A stretch of 64,000 nucleotides of DNA from an uncultured Bacteroidales bacterium (GCA_900315175.1 OMYA01000008.1:62001-126000), one strand, 5' to 3'. Positions 16,453 to 25,510 are shown, counted from the stretch's first letter. The notes: a model not told the origin generated them from the letters alone. Numbers and translations: made by a program.

Positions 16453-18459
16453 TTATTTCAAAACAAAAACAGCGCCACCACCGCTCTTCATCTCAATCTT
16501 TATTCTGTTATCTTTTATCTCTTTATCTGTTATTTTGTAATCCTCGGCATTGCGGTTAGCGTTGATGCCATCGACATAAGCCTTGCATTTGCTGGCCTTT
16601 ACACCGATTTTGTTTAAATCTATTTCAATGGTTCTTGCCTCCCAATTCGTAATCGCTCCGATATACCAAGTGTCTCCCTTTCTCCTTGCAATCACAGCGT
16701 ATTCTCCAAGCCTGCCGTCCAATGCGACAGTTTCATCCCAAACTGTTGGGACATTGGCGATGAAATCGACACATTCCTGGTTTTGCATATATTTTGTCGG
16801 GCTGTCGCAAAGCATGTTGAAAGGCGACTCAAATATCACATACTCAGCGAGTTGTCGACATCTTGTGCCTTGGCTCATCGGGTTGGTGTAGATGGCTCTG
16901 AAATGATATTTTGTGGCGTTGTCCATCGCGCCTTGAGTGTAATCCAAATTTCCTGCCACCATTCTGATGTAAGGAATCATGCACTCGTAGTTGACCTGGT
17001 TGAGGTCGTCGTCCCATTTCGACTGTTCCAAGCCGTAGACTCCCTCGAAATTCAGCACGTTAGGGTAGGTGCGGCTCAGCCCCGTAGGCTTGTAGGCCCC
17101 ATGAAAATCAACGAATAAGTGATATTTTGCCGCCATTGCCGCCATCCTGTAATAGAAATCCACAACCTTCTGGTCGTCGCGGTCCATGAAGTCGACCTTA
17201 AATCCCTTGATTCCCATCTCGCTATAATGCTTGCACACATGCTCCATGTCCCTGTCGATGGCATAATAACCTGCCCAAAGCACCAGTCCGACGTTGCGCT
17301 CGTTGGCGTAAGCCACGAGTTCTTCAAGGTCAATTTCCGGTACCACCTGGAATAAATCAGCCTGTTTGTTCACTGCCCAGCCTTCGTCCAAAATCACGTA
17401 TTCTATGCCGTTTTCCGATGCGAAATCAATGTAATACTTGTATGTGTCGTTGTTGATGCCTGCCTTGAAATCCACTCCCCAAATGTTCCAGTTGTTCCAC
17501 CAGTCCCAAGCTACCTTGCCGGGCTTGATCCAGCTCACATCTTTAACTCTCGAAGGCGATGCGAGTTTGTAAACCATATCGCTGTTCAGCAGCTCGGCGT
17601 CGTTTGCCGAAATCACCATTGCCCTCCACGGGAAGTCCCTTGTCCCATTGACTTTCGCGACATAATCTTCACGTTCTTTCACTACCATCTGAAGCATATT
17701 GTGCCCGCCTTGTTCCTCGACTTTCGGATATGTCGACTGCACCGAAACCAAGCTGTTTCCTTCGCCTTTGCGGAAAAAAGTGCCCGGATAGTCTTCCAGA
17801 TCCGACTCCACAATCACTGCTTTTTTGCCGTCCTTCAGGCATATTAATAAAGGTGTGAAAGCGATGCGCTCGACATCCATTTTCGAAATCGAATCAATTG
17901 TATATTGGCTTTCAAAAGAAGTGAAAAACTGCTGTGTCAGGAAGTCACCGTCGGCTTTTCGGGCGTTCACGTATGGAATATATGCCACATAATCGTCGTC
18001 AAAGCGATAATTCACGTTCTCTTTCTTCACGATAACAGGCTTTTTGAAACTTGTCGAAAATCTGTATGCCACCCCGTCGTCAAAAGCTCTAAAAGTCAGC
18101 TTGTAATTTCCTTTAAAATTGATAATCAATTCGTTATAATTGTTTTCAACTTCTGCTTTTTTATAAAAATCGGATTCAACGACCTCTTCGACTGAATTGT
18201 TTTTTACGTTTTTCACCGCTCCTCCCAATCCTAATATCGTCCCGTCTTCCAATTCCATTGAAATAGGTGAACCCTTGATAATCATCGTGTTACCATGCTT
18301 TACTGAGTATTTCACTTCTTTTCCGACACTGATGCTCATCTTAATCATGCCATTTGGCGATTTCAACTCATATTCTTTGTATTCTTTAATACCGCTAAAA
18401 GCATTGCAAACACCGCTGATTCCTATTAAAATCGCAATCAAAAAAGCTAATTTCTTCAT
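16453..18459 (-). CDS. Glycoside hydrolase family 97, probable retaining alpha-galactosidase
   Basis: This 668-residue protein has a signal peptide (MKKLAFLIAILIGISGVCNA), the N-terminal super-sandwich of GH97 and a central barrel with AWDWWNNWNIWGVDF, GIEYVILDEGWA and GIKGFKVDFMDRDDQ. GH97 has inverting (SusB-like) and retaining members. Here D423 (KVDFMD) fits the retaining nucleophile. E478 (EGVYGLE) lies 55 residues further, the same spacing as the D415/E470 pair recalled for the retaining B. thetaiotaomicron enzyme BT1871. A periplasmic alpha-galactosidase is therefore likely, but unproven. The start was chosen at the signal-peptide Met; the longer in-frame start at 18504 lies upstream of the promoter box. 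No SusC/SusD pair is nearby. Confidence 0.9.
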   Translation of the reverse strand: MKKLAFLIAILIGISGVCNAFSGIKEYKEYELKSPNGMIKMSISVGKEVKYSVKHGNTMIIKGSPISMELEDGTILGLGGAVKNVKNNSVEEVVESDFYKKAEVENNYNELIINFKGNYKLTFRAFDDGVAYRFSTSFKKPVIVKKENVNYRFDDDYVAYIPYVNARKADGDFLTQQFFTSFESQYTIDSISKMDVERIAFTPLLICLKDGKKAVIVESDLEDYPGTFFRKGEGNSLVSVQSTYPKVEEQGGHNMLQMVVKEREDYVAKVNGTRDFPWRAMVISANDAELLNSDMVYKLASPSRVKDVSWIKPGKVAWDWWNNWNIWGVDFKAGINNDTYKYYIDFASENGIEYVILDEGWAVNKQADLFQVVPEIDLEELVAYANERNVGLVLWAGYYAIDRDMEHVCKHYSEMGIKGFKVDFMDRDDQKVVDFYYRMAAMAAKYHLFVDFHGAYKPTGLSRTYPNVLNFEGVYGLEQSKWDDDLNQVNYECMIPYIRMVAGNLDYTQGAMDNATKYHFRAIYTNPMSQGTRCRQLAEYVIFESPFNMLCDSPTKYMQNQECVDFIANVPTVWDETVALDGRLGEYAVIARRKGDTWYIGAITNWEARTIEIDLNKIGVKASKCKAYVDGINANRNAEDYKITDKEIKDNRIKIEMKSGGGAVFVLK

Positions 18460-18479
18460 ATTTATTGAATTTAATTTGG

Positions 18480-18487
18480 CAAAATTA
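18480..18487 (-). promoter_or_regulatory. -7 promoter element, GH97 gene
   Basis: TAATTTTG on the minus strand, 20 nt before the ATG at 18459; divergent from the pepE promoter. Confidence 0.65.
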
Positions 18488-18518
18488 AAAAAATCTTCGG
18501 TCATATTGAAAAAATCTT

Positions 18519-18526
18519 TAATTTTG
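18519..18526 (+). promoter_or_regulatory. -7 promoter element, pepE
   Basis: TAATTTTG; its last base is the first base of an in-frame GTG (18526), so translation must start further on, at ATG 18550. Confidence 0.7.
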
Positions 18527-18549
18527 TGAAAAATTTAATCTTTAAAAAT

Positions 18550-19314
18550 ATGAGAAATTTACTTTTAATCAGCAATTCAACTAATTTTGGTGAGACATAT
18601 TTGGCTTGGGCAATGACCCAACTCGAGCAGTTTTTTGATAAGAACAAACTCGGCGCTGACAGCAAGGTGGCGTTCGTGCCTTTTGCAGGCGTTTTCATCG
18701 GTGGAAACCCTTATCCGAAGAGCTATGACGCTTATACTGAGAAAGTTAAGAAAGTTTTCAACGAGAAACTTGGCGTGAAAAAATTTGTCTCAGTTCATGA
18801 AGTTGAAGATAAGGTCGGTCTGGTGAAGACTGCCGACTGCATTGTGGTCGGTGGCGGAAACACTTTCCATCTTGTCGCTGAGCTTCATAAATTCGGTCTG
18901 ATGCAGGCTATCGCCGAGTGCGCCAACAACGGCACACCTTACATCGGATGGAGCGCGGGCTCTAACATTGCCTGCCCGACATTGTGCACCACAAACGACA
19001 TGCCTATCGTTCAGCCTGCAAGCTTTAACACATTGAATCTCATTCCGTTCCAGATCAATCCTCACTACCTTGACCCGCATCCGGAAATCGACAAGATGAT
19101 AAAACACGGCGGCGAGACCCGTCAGGACCGTATCAACGAATATCTCGCGGTACGTCAGGAAATGAAGGTCGTTGGTTTGCGTGAAGCGACCGCAATTTGG
19201 GTCATCGGCGACAAATATTTCCTCAAAGGCGGAAAGAAAATGATGATTTTCCAATACGGAAAAGAACCTTTAGAACTCGAGCCGAATCAAGAGATTACGA
19301 AGTTCGTGCTTTAG
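18550..19314 (+). CDS. pepE: Dipeptidase E (peptidase family S51)
   Basis: Hydrolyses dipeptides with N-terminal Asp in the cytoplasm. The 254-residue protein (start MRNLLLISNSTNFG) has the S51 features VPFAGV, VVGGGNTFHL, the nucleophile serine S135 in GWSAGSNIA, and NPHYLDPHPE. Its length is somewhat above the E. coli enzyme (229). No signal peptide is present. The GTG at 18526 overlaps the promoter box and is rejected as start. It stands alone, divergent from the GH97 gene. Confidence 0.93.
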   Translation: MRNLLLISNSTNFGETYLAWAMTQLEQFFDKNKLGADSKVAFVPFAGVFIGGNPYPKSYDAYTEKVKKVFNEKLGVKKFVSVHEVEDKVGLVKTADCIVVGGGNTFHLVAELHKFGLMQAIAECANNGTPYIGWSAGSNIACPTLCTTNDMPIVQPASFNTLNLIPFQINPHYLDPHPEIDKMIKHGGETRQDRINEYLAVRQEMKVVGLREATAIWVIGDKYFLKGGKKMMIFQYGKEPLELEPNQEITKFVL

Positions 19315-19329
19315 GAAATTCTTTTTTTC

Positions 19330-19360
19330 TTGCATAATATAATATTATTGTCTAAATTTG
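19330..19360 (+). promoter_or_regulatory. Promoter of the duplicated envelope cluster
   Basis: TTG (19330-19332) followed after 20 nt by TAAATTTG (19353-19360); the ATG is at 19389. This is the first promoter of the cluster. Confidence 0.75.
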
Positions 19361-19388
19361 CCGATTGAAAAACTGGTGCTGTTTGGAA

Positions 19389-20813
19389 ATGTTAAAGAAA
19401 TTATCGCTTATAATATTGATTATCAGTATTTTTGCGTCGGTATCGCTGGCACAGAACAGAGATGCTAATAACATTCTCAATGCCCAGTTTGACGTGCGCA
19501 TCGCTGGTGTGGGCCCTAAAGGCACAAAAATCATCGAGATGCGTGTCATCGCAGATAATCTTGAAGAAGCTCATGAGTACGCCCAGCGTGATGCTGTGGC
19601 GGTGTGCCTGCTGCGCGGACTGCCGGCTTCGACAAAGACACGCCCTATGCCCGCCATAGTGAAAGAAAGCGTGATAGAAGCCAATGAGTCCTATTTTATT
19701 GATTTTCTTAGTGCTCCGAAATCAAAAAAGGTTGTCGGTAAATACGCCAGATACGTGCAGAAATCATGGGAAGTGGATGTCAAAGAACTGGATTATGGCG
19801 TGGATGCTATAATCGATGTGCAGGTTCTTTACGACAACTTGCTTCAATATATGCAAGACTTGGGTTATGCCGTCAAGACAGAGGAAACGGTGGCTGGAAA
19901 ATATCTCAAACCACTTATAATGGTGGTCCCCGCCGACGTCTACTGCACCGAAATGGACTTTGTCCAGACGTGGAAAGACGAAACCGGCAAAGTCCAGGTC
20001 ATCCCCGATTACAATATTTTTGGTAGAGAAGACAGCCGCGATCTGCGTCTTGTAATATCGTCGCTTAACGAGATTTTCGCCTCTCGCGGATTTGAGACGA
20101 TAAGCCTTGAATTCCTGCTGAAGAGCCTTAACCAGGAAAATGACGAAAACGCCTTTATCGGCGATGATTACGGACTTTCGGGAACCGTTAAGGAGTCGCC
20201 ACTCGACCGTATAAAACGTACCGCCAACGTCGATTTTATCGTCGACCTCGATTTCGCACTCTACGAGGTGGATGACTACCGTTATGTCGCTTTCAATATG
20301 CGGGCCGTCGACCCATGCTCCAATGCATACGAGATAGCTCATGCTTACGGCGACGGAAGACCGTCAAGAGTGGCGACAGTAAACACACTACTTGAAGAAG
20401 CAGTGATTAATTATGTGGATGATTTCTGTGACAAAATGCAGAGCCAATATCAAAAAATGGAGACTGACGGACATCGTATCACCGTGAAAATCAAAAAGAC
20501 AGACAACTCTGACTACGATTTCCAGAAATCGAAATTCCAATTCGACGGTAAAACAGAAAAACTGTGCGACATCATCTACTATTGGTTGCAAGACAATACC
20601 ATCGACAACAACCCGACACGAAATATCACACCTAACGTGCTGACATTCAATCAGGTGATGATTCCGATGATAACGAAAAACAGAAAAGGTGCCGTCCGTC
20701 GCCTCGACTCAAATGAATTCGTGACACAGCTTCAAGAGTTTTTAAGCAATAATTACAGTATTGAAAGTACAATTTATATGAGAGGCCCGGGCGAAGCGTG
20801 GCTGATTTTGTAA
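19389..20813 (+). CDS. DUF6175-like secreted protein, copy A
   Basis: A 474-residue protein with a signal peptide (MLKKLSLIILIISIFASVSLAQ). The N-terminal part (about 25-150) has GVGPKGTKIIEMRV and YAQRDAVAVCLLRGLP, reminiscent of LPP20-type domains. The larger C-terminal part has LIMVVPADVYC, FGREDSRDLRLVISSLNEIF, ESPLDRIKRTANVDFIVDLD, LLEEAVINYVDDF and VKIKKTDNSDYDF. I recognise this as the pattern of DUF6175 proteins of Bacteroidales, which have no known function. Copy D downstream (21960-23393) is a full-length paralog with the same endings (YMRGPGEAWLIL, YMRGPSEVWLVL). Periplasmic location is inferred. Confidence 0.75.
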   Translation: MLKKLSLIILIISIFASVSLAQNRDANNILNAQFDVRIAGVGPKGTKIIEMRVIADNLEEAHEYAQRDAVAVCLLRGLPASTKTRPMPAIVKESVIEANESYFIDFLSAPKSKKVVGKYARYVQKSWEVDVKELDYGVDAIIDVQVLYDNLLQYMQDLGYAVKTEETVAGKYLKPLIMVVPADVYCTEMDFVQTWKDETGKVQVIPDYNIFGREDSRDLRLVISSLNEIFASRGFETISLEFLLKSLNQENDENAFIGDDYGLSGTVKESPLDRIKRTANVDFIVDLDFALYEVDDYRYVAFNMRAVDPCSNAYEIAHAYGDGRPSRVATVNTLLEEAVINYVDDFCDKMQSQYQKMETDGHRITVKIKKTDNSDYDFQKSKFQFDGKTEKLCDIIYYWLQDNTIDNNPTRNITPNVLTFNQVMIPMITKNRKGAVRRLDSNEFVTQLQEFLSNNYSIESTIYMRGPGEAWLIL

Positions 20814-20836
20814 CTGATTGATGTAAAATAAGTAAT

Positions 20837-21301
20837 ATGAGAAGATTGTTTTTACTTTTAGGATTTGCGATGGTCGCTATGCTGACGGTATCATGCAGTG
20901 CAATTCATCAGAAAATAAAATATTCAAATAAGGATATTCAAATAAGCAACCCTTGCGAAGGTGAAAATCTTGATTTCAAACTCATTTCCCTCATTGGCGA
21001 CAAGGAAGAACAAACTCTGGTGCTGAACTGCAGGCTCATTAACAGAGATGTGAACAAGGATATTCGTGTCGGCGGACACCTTGTGGCTTATGACACAGAA
21101 GGGAATGAACATAGCGGAAACAGAACAAGTGAATATACGGCAAAGACTGACAAAAAAGTGGATTTCTCAATAGATATTCCAGGCAAAGTGCTGCCTAAAA
21201 AAGTGAAAAAAATGGCAGTGATATCATTCGATATCGGCGACTGCAACATAGAAATGAGAAACGTACCAATAATATGGAAGAAAATTGATAAAGAAAAATA
21301 A
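20837..21301 (+). CDS. Small lipoprotein, paralog of the next gene
   Basis: A 154-residue protein with a lipobox (LTVSCSA). After the lipid anchor comes one beta-rich domain with ISNPCEG, FKLISLIGD, NRDVNKDIRVGGHLVAYD, EGNEHSG and FDIGDCNIEMRNVPIIWK. The next gene encodes the same domain with the same landmarks, so the two arose by duplication. It starts 23 nt after copy A and is probably in the same transcript. Family not recognised. The position between two DUF6175-like genes suggests a joint envelope role. Confidence 0.75.
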   Translation: MRRLFLLLGFAMVAMLTVSCSAIHQKIKYSNKDIQISNPCEGENLDFKLISLIGDKEEQTLVLNCRLINRDVNKDIRVGGHLVAYDTEGNEHSGNRTSEYTAKTDKKVDFSIDIPGKVLPKKVKKMAVISFDIGDCNIEMRNVPIIWKKIDKEK

Positions 21302-21325
21302 TATGTTAAATTAAAATCATTGAAT

Positions 21326-21910
21326 ATGAAGAAGTTTATCTATTTTATCATCACAATGATGTTCCTCTCGGCAATGCCGGAGATAGTATTTGCACAGTCA
21401 AATGACCCATTTGAGCAGCAGACTCTTAAGGCAAGAGACAATACTACAAAGAGAGAGAAGAAAATCAACCGCAAGAAAAATGCCGAACAGGAAGTGAAGG
21501 AAGAACCTGCAACTCCTAAAGCCGAACCTAAACAGAAATCAGCACAGGCACCGGCAAGCGAGTTGACAATTTCAAACCCATGCGACGAATGGCTCGATGT
21601 TGAATTCGTTTCCCTCATCGGCAGTAAATCAAGCCAACTGGTGAAACTGACCATAAAATTCACCAACCATGATGTCAACAAGCACATGTATGTGGGCGGA
21701 CATTTCCTTGCATACGACTGCGAGGGTAACGAACACGCAAGAAGCTGGTCGTCAACAGATTACAACGCTTTGACAGATATCCCTATTAAGACAACTATCG
21801 ATGTGCCTGAAAAAATCAATCCGGCGAAAACGCAAATCATGCCTGTGATGAAATTCGACATCGGCGATTGCAAGATAGAGATGAGAAATGTCCCAATTAA
21901 TTGGAAATAA
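21326..21910 (+). CDS. Secreted protein, paralog of the preceding lipoprotein
   Basis: A 194-residue protein with a cleavable signal peptide (MKKFIYFIITMMFLSAMPEIVFAQ) instead of a lipobox. A charged Lys/Glu/Pro linker (about 25-80) leads to the same C-terminal domain as the previous gene: ISNPCDEWLDVEFVSLIG, NHDVNKHMYVGGHFLAYD, EGNEHAR and FDIGDCKIEMRNVPINWK. The pair therefore offers one lipid-anchored and one soluble or linker-bearing version of the same domain. ATG 21326 was preferred over an in-frame TTG two codons upstream. Function unknown. Confidence 0.75.
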   Translation: MKKFIYFIITMMFLSAMPEIVFAQSNDPFEQQTLKARDNTTKREKKINRKKNAEQEVKEEPATPKAEPKQKSAQAPASELTISNPCDEWLDVEFVSLIGSKSSQLVKLTIKFTNHDVNKHMYVGGHFLAYDCEGNEHARSWSSTDYNALTDIPIKTTIDVPEKINPAKTQIMPVMKFDIGDCKIEMRNVPINWK

Positions 21911-21933
21911 TGTATTTGGGAATAAAAAAATTG

Positions 21934-21941
21934 TATTTTTG
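21934..21941 (+). promoter_or_regulatory. -7 promoter element, DUF6175-like copy D
   Basis: TATTTTTG, 18 nt before the ATG at 21960; it gives the second half of the cluster its own promoter. Confidence 0.65.
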
Positions 21942-21959
21942 CATGTTAATATTTTCAAT

Positions 21960-23393
21960 ATGAAAAGTTTAAGACTAAAAATGATGCCAATGGTCGCTTT
22001 GCTTATGATGGCAAGCACCATGTTTGCGCAGAAAAACAACGAAAAACGCTCAATCCTTGACCAACAGTACGAGGTTCAATACATCGGAGTCGGTCAGGAT
22101 GGCACAAAAGTGTTCACTGTGACCACAACAGCCAAAGATGCTACAGAAGGCGTCGAGATGGCCAAGCGTGACGCTGTGGCCGCATGCCTTTTCCGCGGAA
22201 TCACTGCATCAGGCAACACAAAAGCAACTCCAGCTATCGTGTCTTACTCCACAGCTGAGAATAACATCGGGTTTTTCGAGAGTTTCCTGGCACTACCAAC
22301 CAAAAAAGACCCAGGCGGACAATATCATCGTTTCATCAACAAGACCGGCAACCCACAATCAGTGAAAAACGGTAAGGTCTATACCGTTTCCGTTGATGTT
22401 CAAGTGCTTTACGATGAACTTACGAAATACATGCAGGACAAAGGCTATGCTGAGAAAATCAAAAACACCGATGCCGGTAAATATGCAAAACCGATGCTTA
22501 TGGTGGTGCCTTCCGACGTGTATTGCAACGAGATGGGTTATGTCCAGAAATGGAAAGACGAGAACGGCAACGTCCAGACCATCGTCAACTACGATATCTT
22601 TGGTAGAGAAGACAGCCGCGACCTACGTCTCGTGATAGCTTCACTCAACGAGATTTTCAAGAACAAAGGCTTTGAAGTACAAAGTCTTGAATTCCTTCTG
22701 AAGAGCTTGAAACAGGAAGACCAGGAGAATTCTTTAATAGGCGACGACTACGGACTTGACGGCGCTATCGCCGAATCGCCAATCGACCGCATCAAACGTA
22801 CTGCAAACGTCGATTTCATCGTTGACCTTGACTTCGAAGTGATGGAAAAGGGCATGGGACGCTACGTCTCATTCAATATGAGAGCTGTGGATGTGAGCGC
22901 AAACGCACGAGAAATAGCACACGCTCATGGCGATGGGAAACCATCTAACTCGGCAACAATCAACACTTTGCTGGAAGAGGCAGTGCTTAACCACATGGAT
23001 GCATTCTGCAAAAAACTCCAGGATGAGTTCGTTGACATGTCAAACAACGGCCGTCAGATTACCGTTAAAATCAAGAGAACCGATAATTCTGACTATGACT
23101 TCCTGAGAACCACCTTCGCTTTCGAAGGCGAACAGACAACCCTCGGCGACATCATCTACTATTGGCTGCAAGATAATACCGTTGACAACAATCCTACAAG
23201 AGTTATCACACCTAACGTCTTGACATTCAATCAGGTGATGATTCCATTGACAAAAACAGGTCGCCGTGGAGCAATCCAACGCGTTGATACTCAAGATTAT
23301 TTACAAGGTTTGCAAACATATTTGAGAAACAACTATAATATCGATGGCACGATTTATATGCGTGGTCCAAGTGAAGTATGGCTGGTTCTGTAA
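21960..23393 (+). CDS. DUF6175-like secreted protein, copy D
   Basis: A 477-residue protein with a signal peptide (MKSLRLKMMPMVALLMMASTMFAQ), paralogous to 19389-20813 over its whole length: GVGQDGTKVFTVTT, MAKRDAVAACLFRGI, LMVVPSDVYC, FGREDSRDLRLVIASLNEIF, RIKRTANVDFIVDLDF, NGRQITVKIKRTDNSDYDF. Stretches of DNA are also nearly identical between the copies (for example TAGAGAAGACAGCCGCGA at about 20023 and 22605), suggesting recent duplication or gene conversion. The start was chosen at the signal-peptide Met, downstream of the box at 21934; the upstream in-frame Met at 21888 lies before the box. It heads a tight run through aroQ. Function unknown. Confidence 0.78.
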   Translation: MKSLRLKMMPMVALLMMASTMFAQKNNEKRSILDQQYEVQYIGVGQDGTKVFTVTTTAKDATEGVEMAKRDAVAACLFRGITASGNTKATPAIVSYSTAENNIGFFESFLALPTKKDPGGQYHRFINKTGNPQSVKNGKVYTVSVDVQVLYDELTKYMQDKGYAEKIKNTDAGKYAKPMLMVVPSDVYCNEMGYVQKWKDENGNVQTIVNYDIFGREDSRDLRLVIASLNEIFKNKGFEVQSLEFLLKSLKQEDQENSLIGDDYGLDGAIAESPIDRIKRTANVDFIVDLDFEVMEKGMGRYVSFNMRAVDVSANAREIAHAHGDGKPSNSATINTLLEEAVLNHMDAFCKKLQDEFVDMSNNGRQITVKIKRTDNSDYDFLRTTFAFEGEQTTLGDIIYYWLQDNTVDNNPTRVITPNVLTFNQVMIPLTKTGRRGAIQRVDTQDYLQGLQTYLRNNYNIDGTIYMRGPSEVWLVL

Positions 23394-23408
23394 TTAAAAT
23401 TGAATGAT

Positions 23409-23957
23409 ATGAAAAAGATTAAATTCTTAATGCTGGCAGTGATTTGCGCAATTTCAGGGCTGCTCTGCGCCCAAAATGAGATGACATTTGAGCAGATGAT
23501 TCCTGTACGCGTGCTAATGCCTAAAAACAATGAAATTAACGGTGACGCCCTTACAATACTTTATAATAATGTAAATCAGGCAGTTACACTTAATGGACTC
23601 GGTTCAACAACAGACAACAGCCGCTTCCTTATCGTGACATCAGTCACAATTCTGTCGAAAAATGTGACGACATCGATACCGCCTCAATGTATGGCAGAAG
23701 TTGAAGTGTCTTTCTATTTCGTTGACAATGTCAATAAGGTTATCCTCGCTCAGGAAATGATTACCAAAAAAGCTATGGATGACAACGATAACAAGGCTGT
23801 CTCCAAAGCCATCAAATCAATTAAGGCACGTGATCCTAAATTGAAGAAACTCATCAATGTAGGTAAGAAGAGAGCTGTTGAATATTACAAGGCTATTGAC
23901 GAGGTGGAATCTTCAGAAGAGAACACCGAGCCTAACGTATCATGGATTTTTGAGTAA
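23409..23957 (+). CDS. Secreted protein of the DUF6175/LPP20 cluster
   Basis: A 182-residue protein with a signal peptide (MKKIKFLMLAVICAISGLLCAQ); the Cys before Ala-Gln makes a lipid anchor possible but not clear. The body has NSRFLIVTSVTILSKNVT, PPQCMAEVEVSFYFVD and KLINVGKKRAVEYYKAI. It resembles small proteins I recall next to DUF6175 and LPP20 genes in other Bacteroidales, which carry no assigned function. It lies 15 nt after copy D and 15 nt before the next gene, so it is part of the operon. ATG 23409 was preferred over an in-frame TTG at 23400. Confidence 0.72.
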   Translation: MKKIKFLMLAVICAISGLLCAQNEMTFEQMIPVRVLMPKNNEINGDALTILYNNVNQAVTLNGLGSTTDNSRFLIVTSVTILSKNVTTSIPPQCMAEVEVSFYFVDNVNKVILAQEMITKKAMDDNDNKAVSKAIKSIKARDPKLKKLINVGKKRAVEYYKAIDEVESSEENTEPNVSWIFE

Positions 23958-23972
23958 TTAAAATTATTAAAA

Positions 23973-24905
23973 ATGAGAAAATTATTGATAATAGCTTTAG
24001 CGACGATGCTTCCTCTCTTTGCATGCGCTCAGAAGAAAGGATTCAAACTCGTGGAAAAAAGTGGCCCCAAACCGGAATGGGTGGGGAAGGGCAGTGTGCA
24101 AGACTTTATCATTGTACAGTCAGATAAGCCAACACTTGAAGAGGCTAAGGCTGACGCCATGCAGAAAGTCCGCGCTGATATAGCTTCGTCTGTGGCAACT
24201 AACGTGACACGTACAGTTAATTCTTACACTCAAAAGACTGTTGAAGGCACCAATGCAAGCACCAACGCCACAATGTCGATAGAGTCAACATCAAAAATTG
24301 CCAAAATGCCTGCAATTCAAGGTGTTAGCATCACAAAAGCTGAGACCTATCAGGAACTTTTCCAGAACAAAAAAACTGGAGAAAAATATTATAATCTGTA
24401 TGTGAAATACCCATTTTCACGTTTCGATCTGGTTGAACTCGTTACAGCTTACGAGAAACACGAGAAAGAACTTGATGACAAAATCGCCGGTTATGAAGAC
24501 GGATTGGACAATATCGAAACCGTTGAGCAGGTTGATGATGCCATAACAGCACTTGGCGCTCTCTCAAAAGAACTCGGGACAGATGATTCGAGATATTTCA
24601 CAGTTGAAGGTCTTATCAACAGATATATTGGTGTTTATGACAATATAATCATTGATATTGTCGACAATACGACCGGAAAACTTACTGTCAAGTTGGTGTA
24701 CAGCGGAAAAACCATTACAACATCGCAAAAACCGCGTGTGTCATCGAATTGCGCCACACAATTTGTTGTGAAAAACGTTGGTGACAACATGGTTGTCAAC
24801 TACAATTCCGACTATTGCTACGGCCAGGATGACAATTACGTGGAGGTGCGTTTCAGATTTGGCTCAAAATTTGTCAAAGAGAAAGCTTTTTTTAATGTGA
24901 AATAA
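23973..24905 (+). CDS. LPP20-like envelope protein
   Basis: A 310-residue exported protein (MRKLLIIALATMLPLFACAQ); the cleavage could be by signal peptidase I, or at the Cys if it is lipidated. The N-terminal domain, PKPEWVGKGSVQDFIIVQSD then EEAKADAMQKVRADIASSVATNV, follows the pattern of the LPP20/FlgT-N-like domain, where an alpha helix rich in AxxxAxxxV follows the PxW motif. The C-terminal third (about 190-310) is an unassigned domain. Such domains occur in outer-membrane-associated lipoproteins, but a specific role here is not known. Confidence 0.7.
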   Translation: MRKLLIIALATMLPLFACAQKKGFKLVEKSGPKPEWVGKGSVQDFIIVQSDKPTLEEAKADAMQKVRADIASSVATNVTRTVNSYTQKTVEGTNASTNATMSIESTSKIAKMPAIQGVSITKAETYQELFQNKKTGEKYYNLYVKYPFSRFDLVELVTAYEKHEKELDDKIAGYEDGLDNIETVEQVDDAITALGALSKELGTDDSRYFTVEGLINRYIGVYDNIIIDIVDNTTGKLTVKLVYSGKTITTSQKPRVSSNCATQFVVKNVGDNMVVNYNSDYCYGQDDNYVEVRFRFGSKFVKEKAFFNVK

Positions 24906-24934
24906 ATGTTTTTATTAACTAAAATTTAATTATC

Positions 24935-25510
24935 ATGAAAAAAATCAATTTACTTTTGGGAATCGCTTTGATTTCTTTACTCGTCGTTTCTTGCGGCTCA
25001 AGCAAGGAAGTTGCTCAGAAACCACAGAATCAGCCTTCAGAACTGCCATGCCCTGACTGCACAGCATCAAAAGGCAATTTCAAGTATCTGGCACAGACTA
25101 TCGCTGAAAGCGAATATGACATTCAGTCAGCACGTATTTTTGCAGAGCAGAATGCACGTGACGGTATCCAGGCTATGATCGAGTCTGTCGTTCAAAGATC
25201 AGTCGACCAGTTCACACAGCAGCATCGTGATGGCGATAACGTGAAAAACATCGCTAAAGGTACAATCCAGTCAATTGGTGTTGTCAAAGGTAAACTTAAA
25301 AACACCCCTGTGACATGCTGGGACGCTCAGCCAAGCAAGCTCACCCCAGGTAAGATTGCTGTTTATGTCTGCATCGAATATTCAGGAGAAGATGTTCTGA
25401 ATACAGTCGTTGAGACAATGAGCGCTGACACTGAATTGAAGATTGACTTCAAACAGGAACAGTACAAGAATGATTTTTATAAAGCCTTGGAAGAATACGG
25501 AAATAACTAA
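24935..25510 (+). CDS. Lipoprotein with LPP20-like domain
   Basis: A 191-residue lipoprotein with a clear lipobox (LVVSCGSS) and a short N-terminal linker containing CPDC. The core has ARIFAEQNARDGIQAMIESVVQRSVDQFTQQH, again the helix of LPP20-like domains, and KIAVYVCIEYSGEDV. It is related in kind to the previous gene and may be its partner. It ends 2 nt before the ATPase start, so the two are probably translationally coupled. Function unknown. Confidence 0.72.
   Translation: MKKINLLLGIALISLLVVSCGSSKEVAQKPQNQPSELPCPDCTASKGNFKYLAQTIAESEYDIQSARIFAEQNARDGIQAMIESVVQRSVDQFTQQHRDGDNVKNIAKGTIQSIGVVKGKLKNTPVTCWDAQPSKLTPGKIAVYVCIEYSGEDVLNTVVETMSADTELKIDFKQEQYKNDFYKALEEYGNN

Noticed and set aside
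16505..16535. Another heptanucleotide repeat near a stop codon (GH97 gene)
   Set aside because: The TGTTATC-like units lie inside the coding region and encode normal charged residues, so they may be chance.
19764..20342. 192-codon minus-strand frame inside DUF6175-like copy A
   Set aside because: Antisense shadow; the plus-strand frame is conserved in its paralog at 21960-23393.
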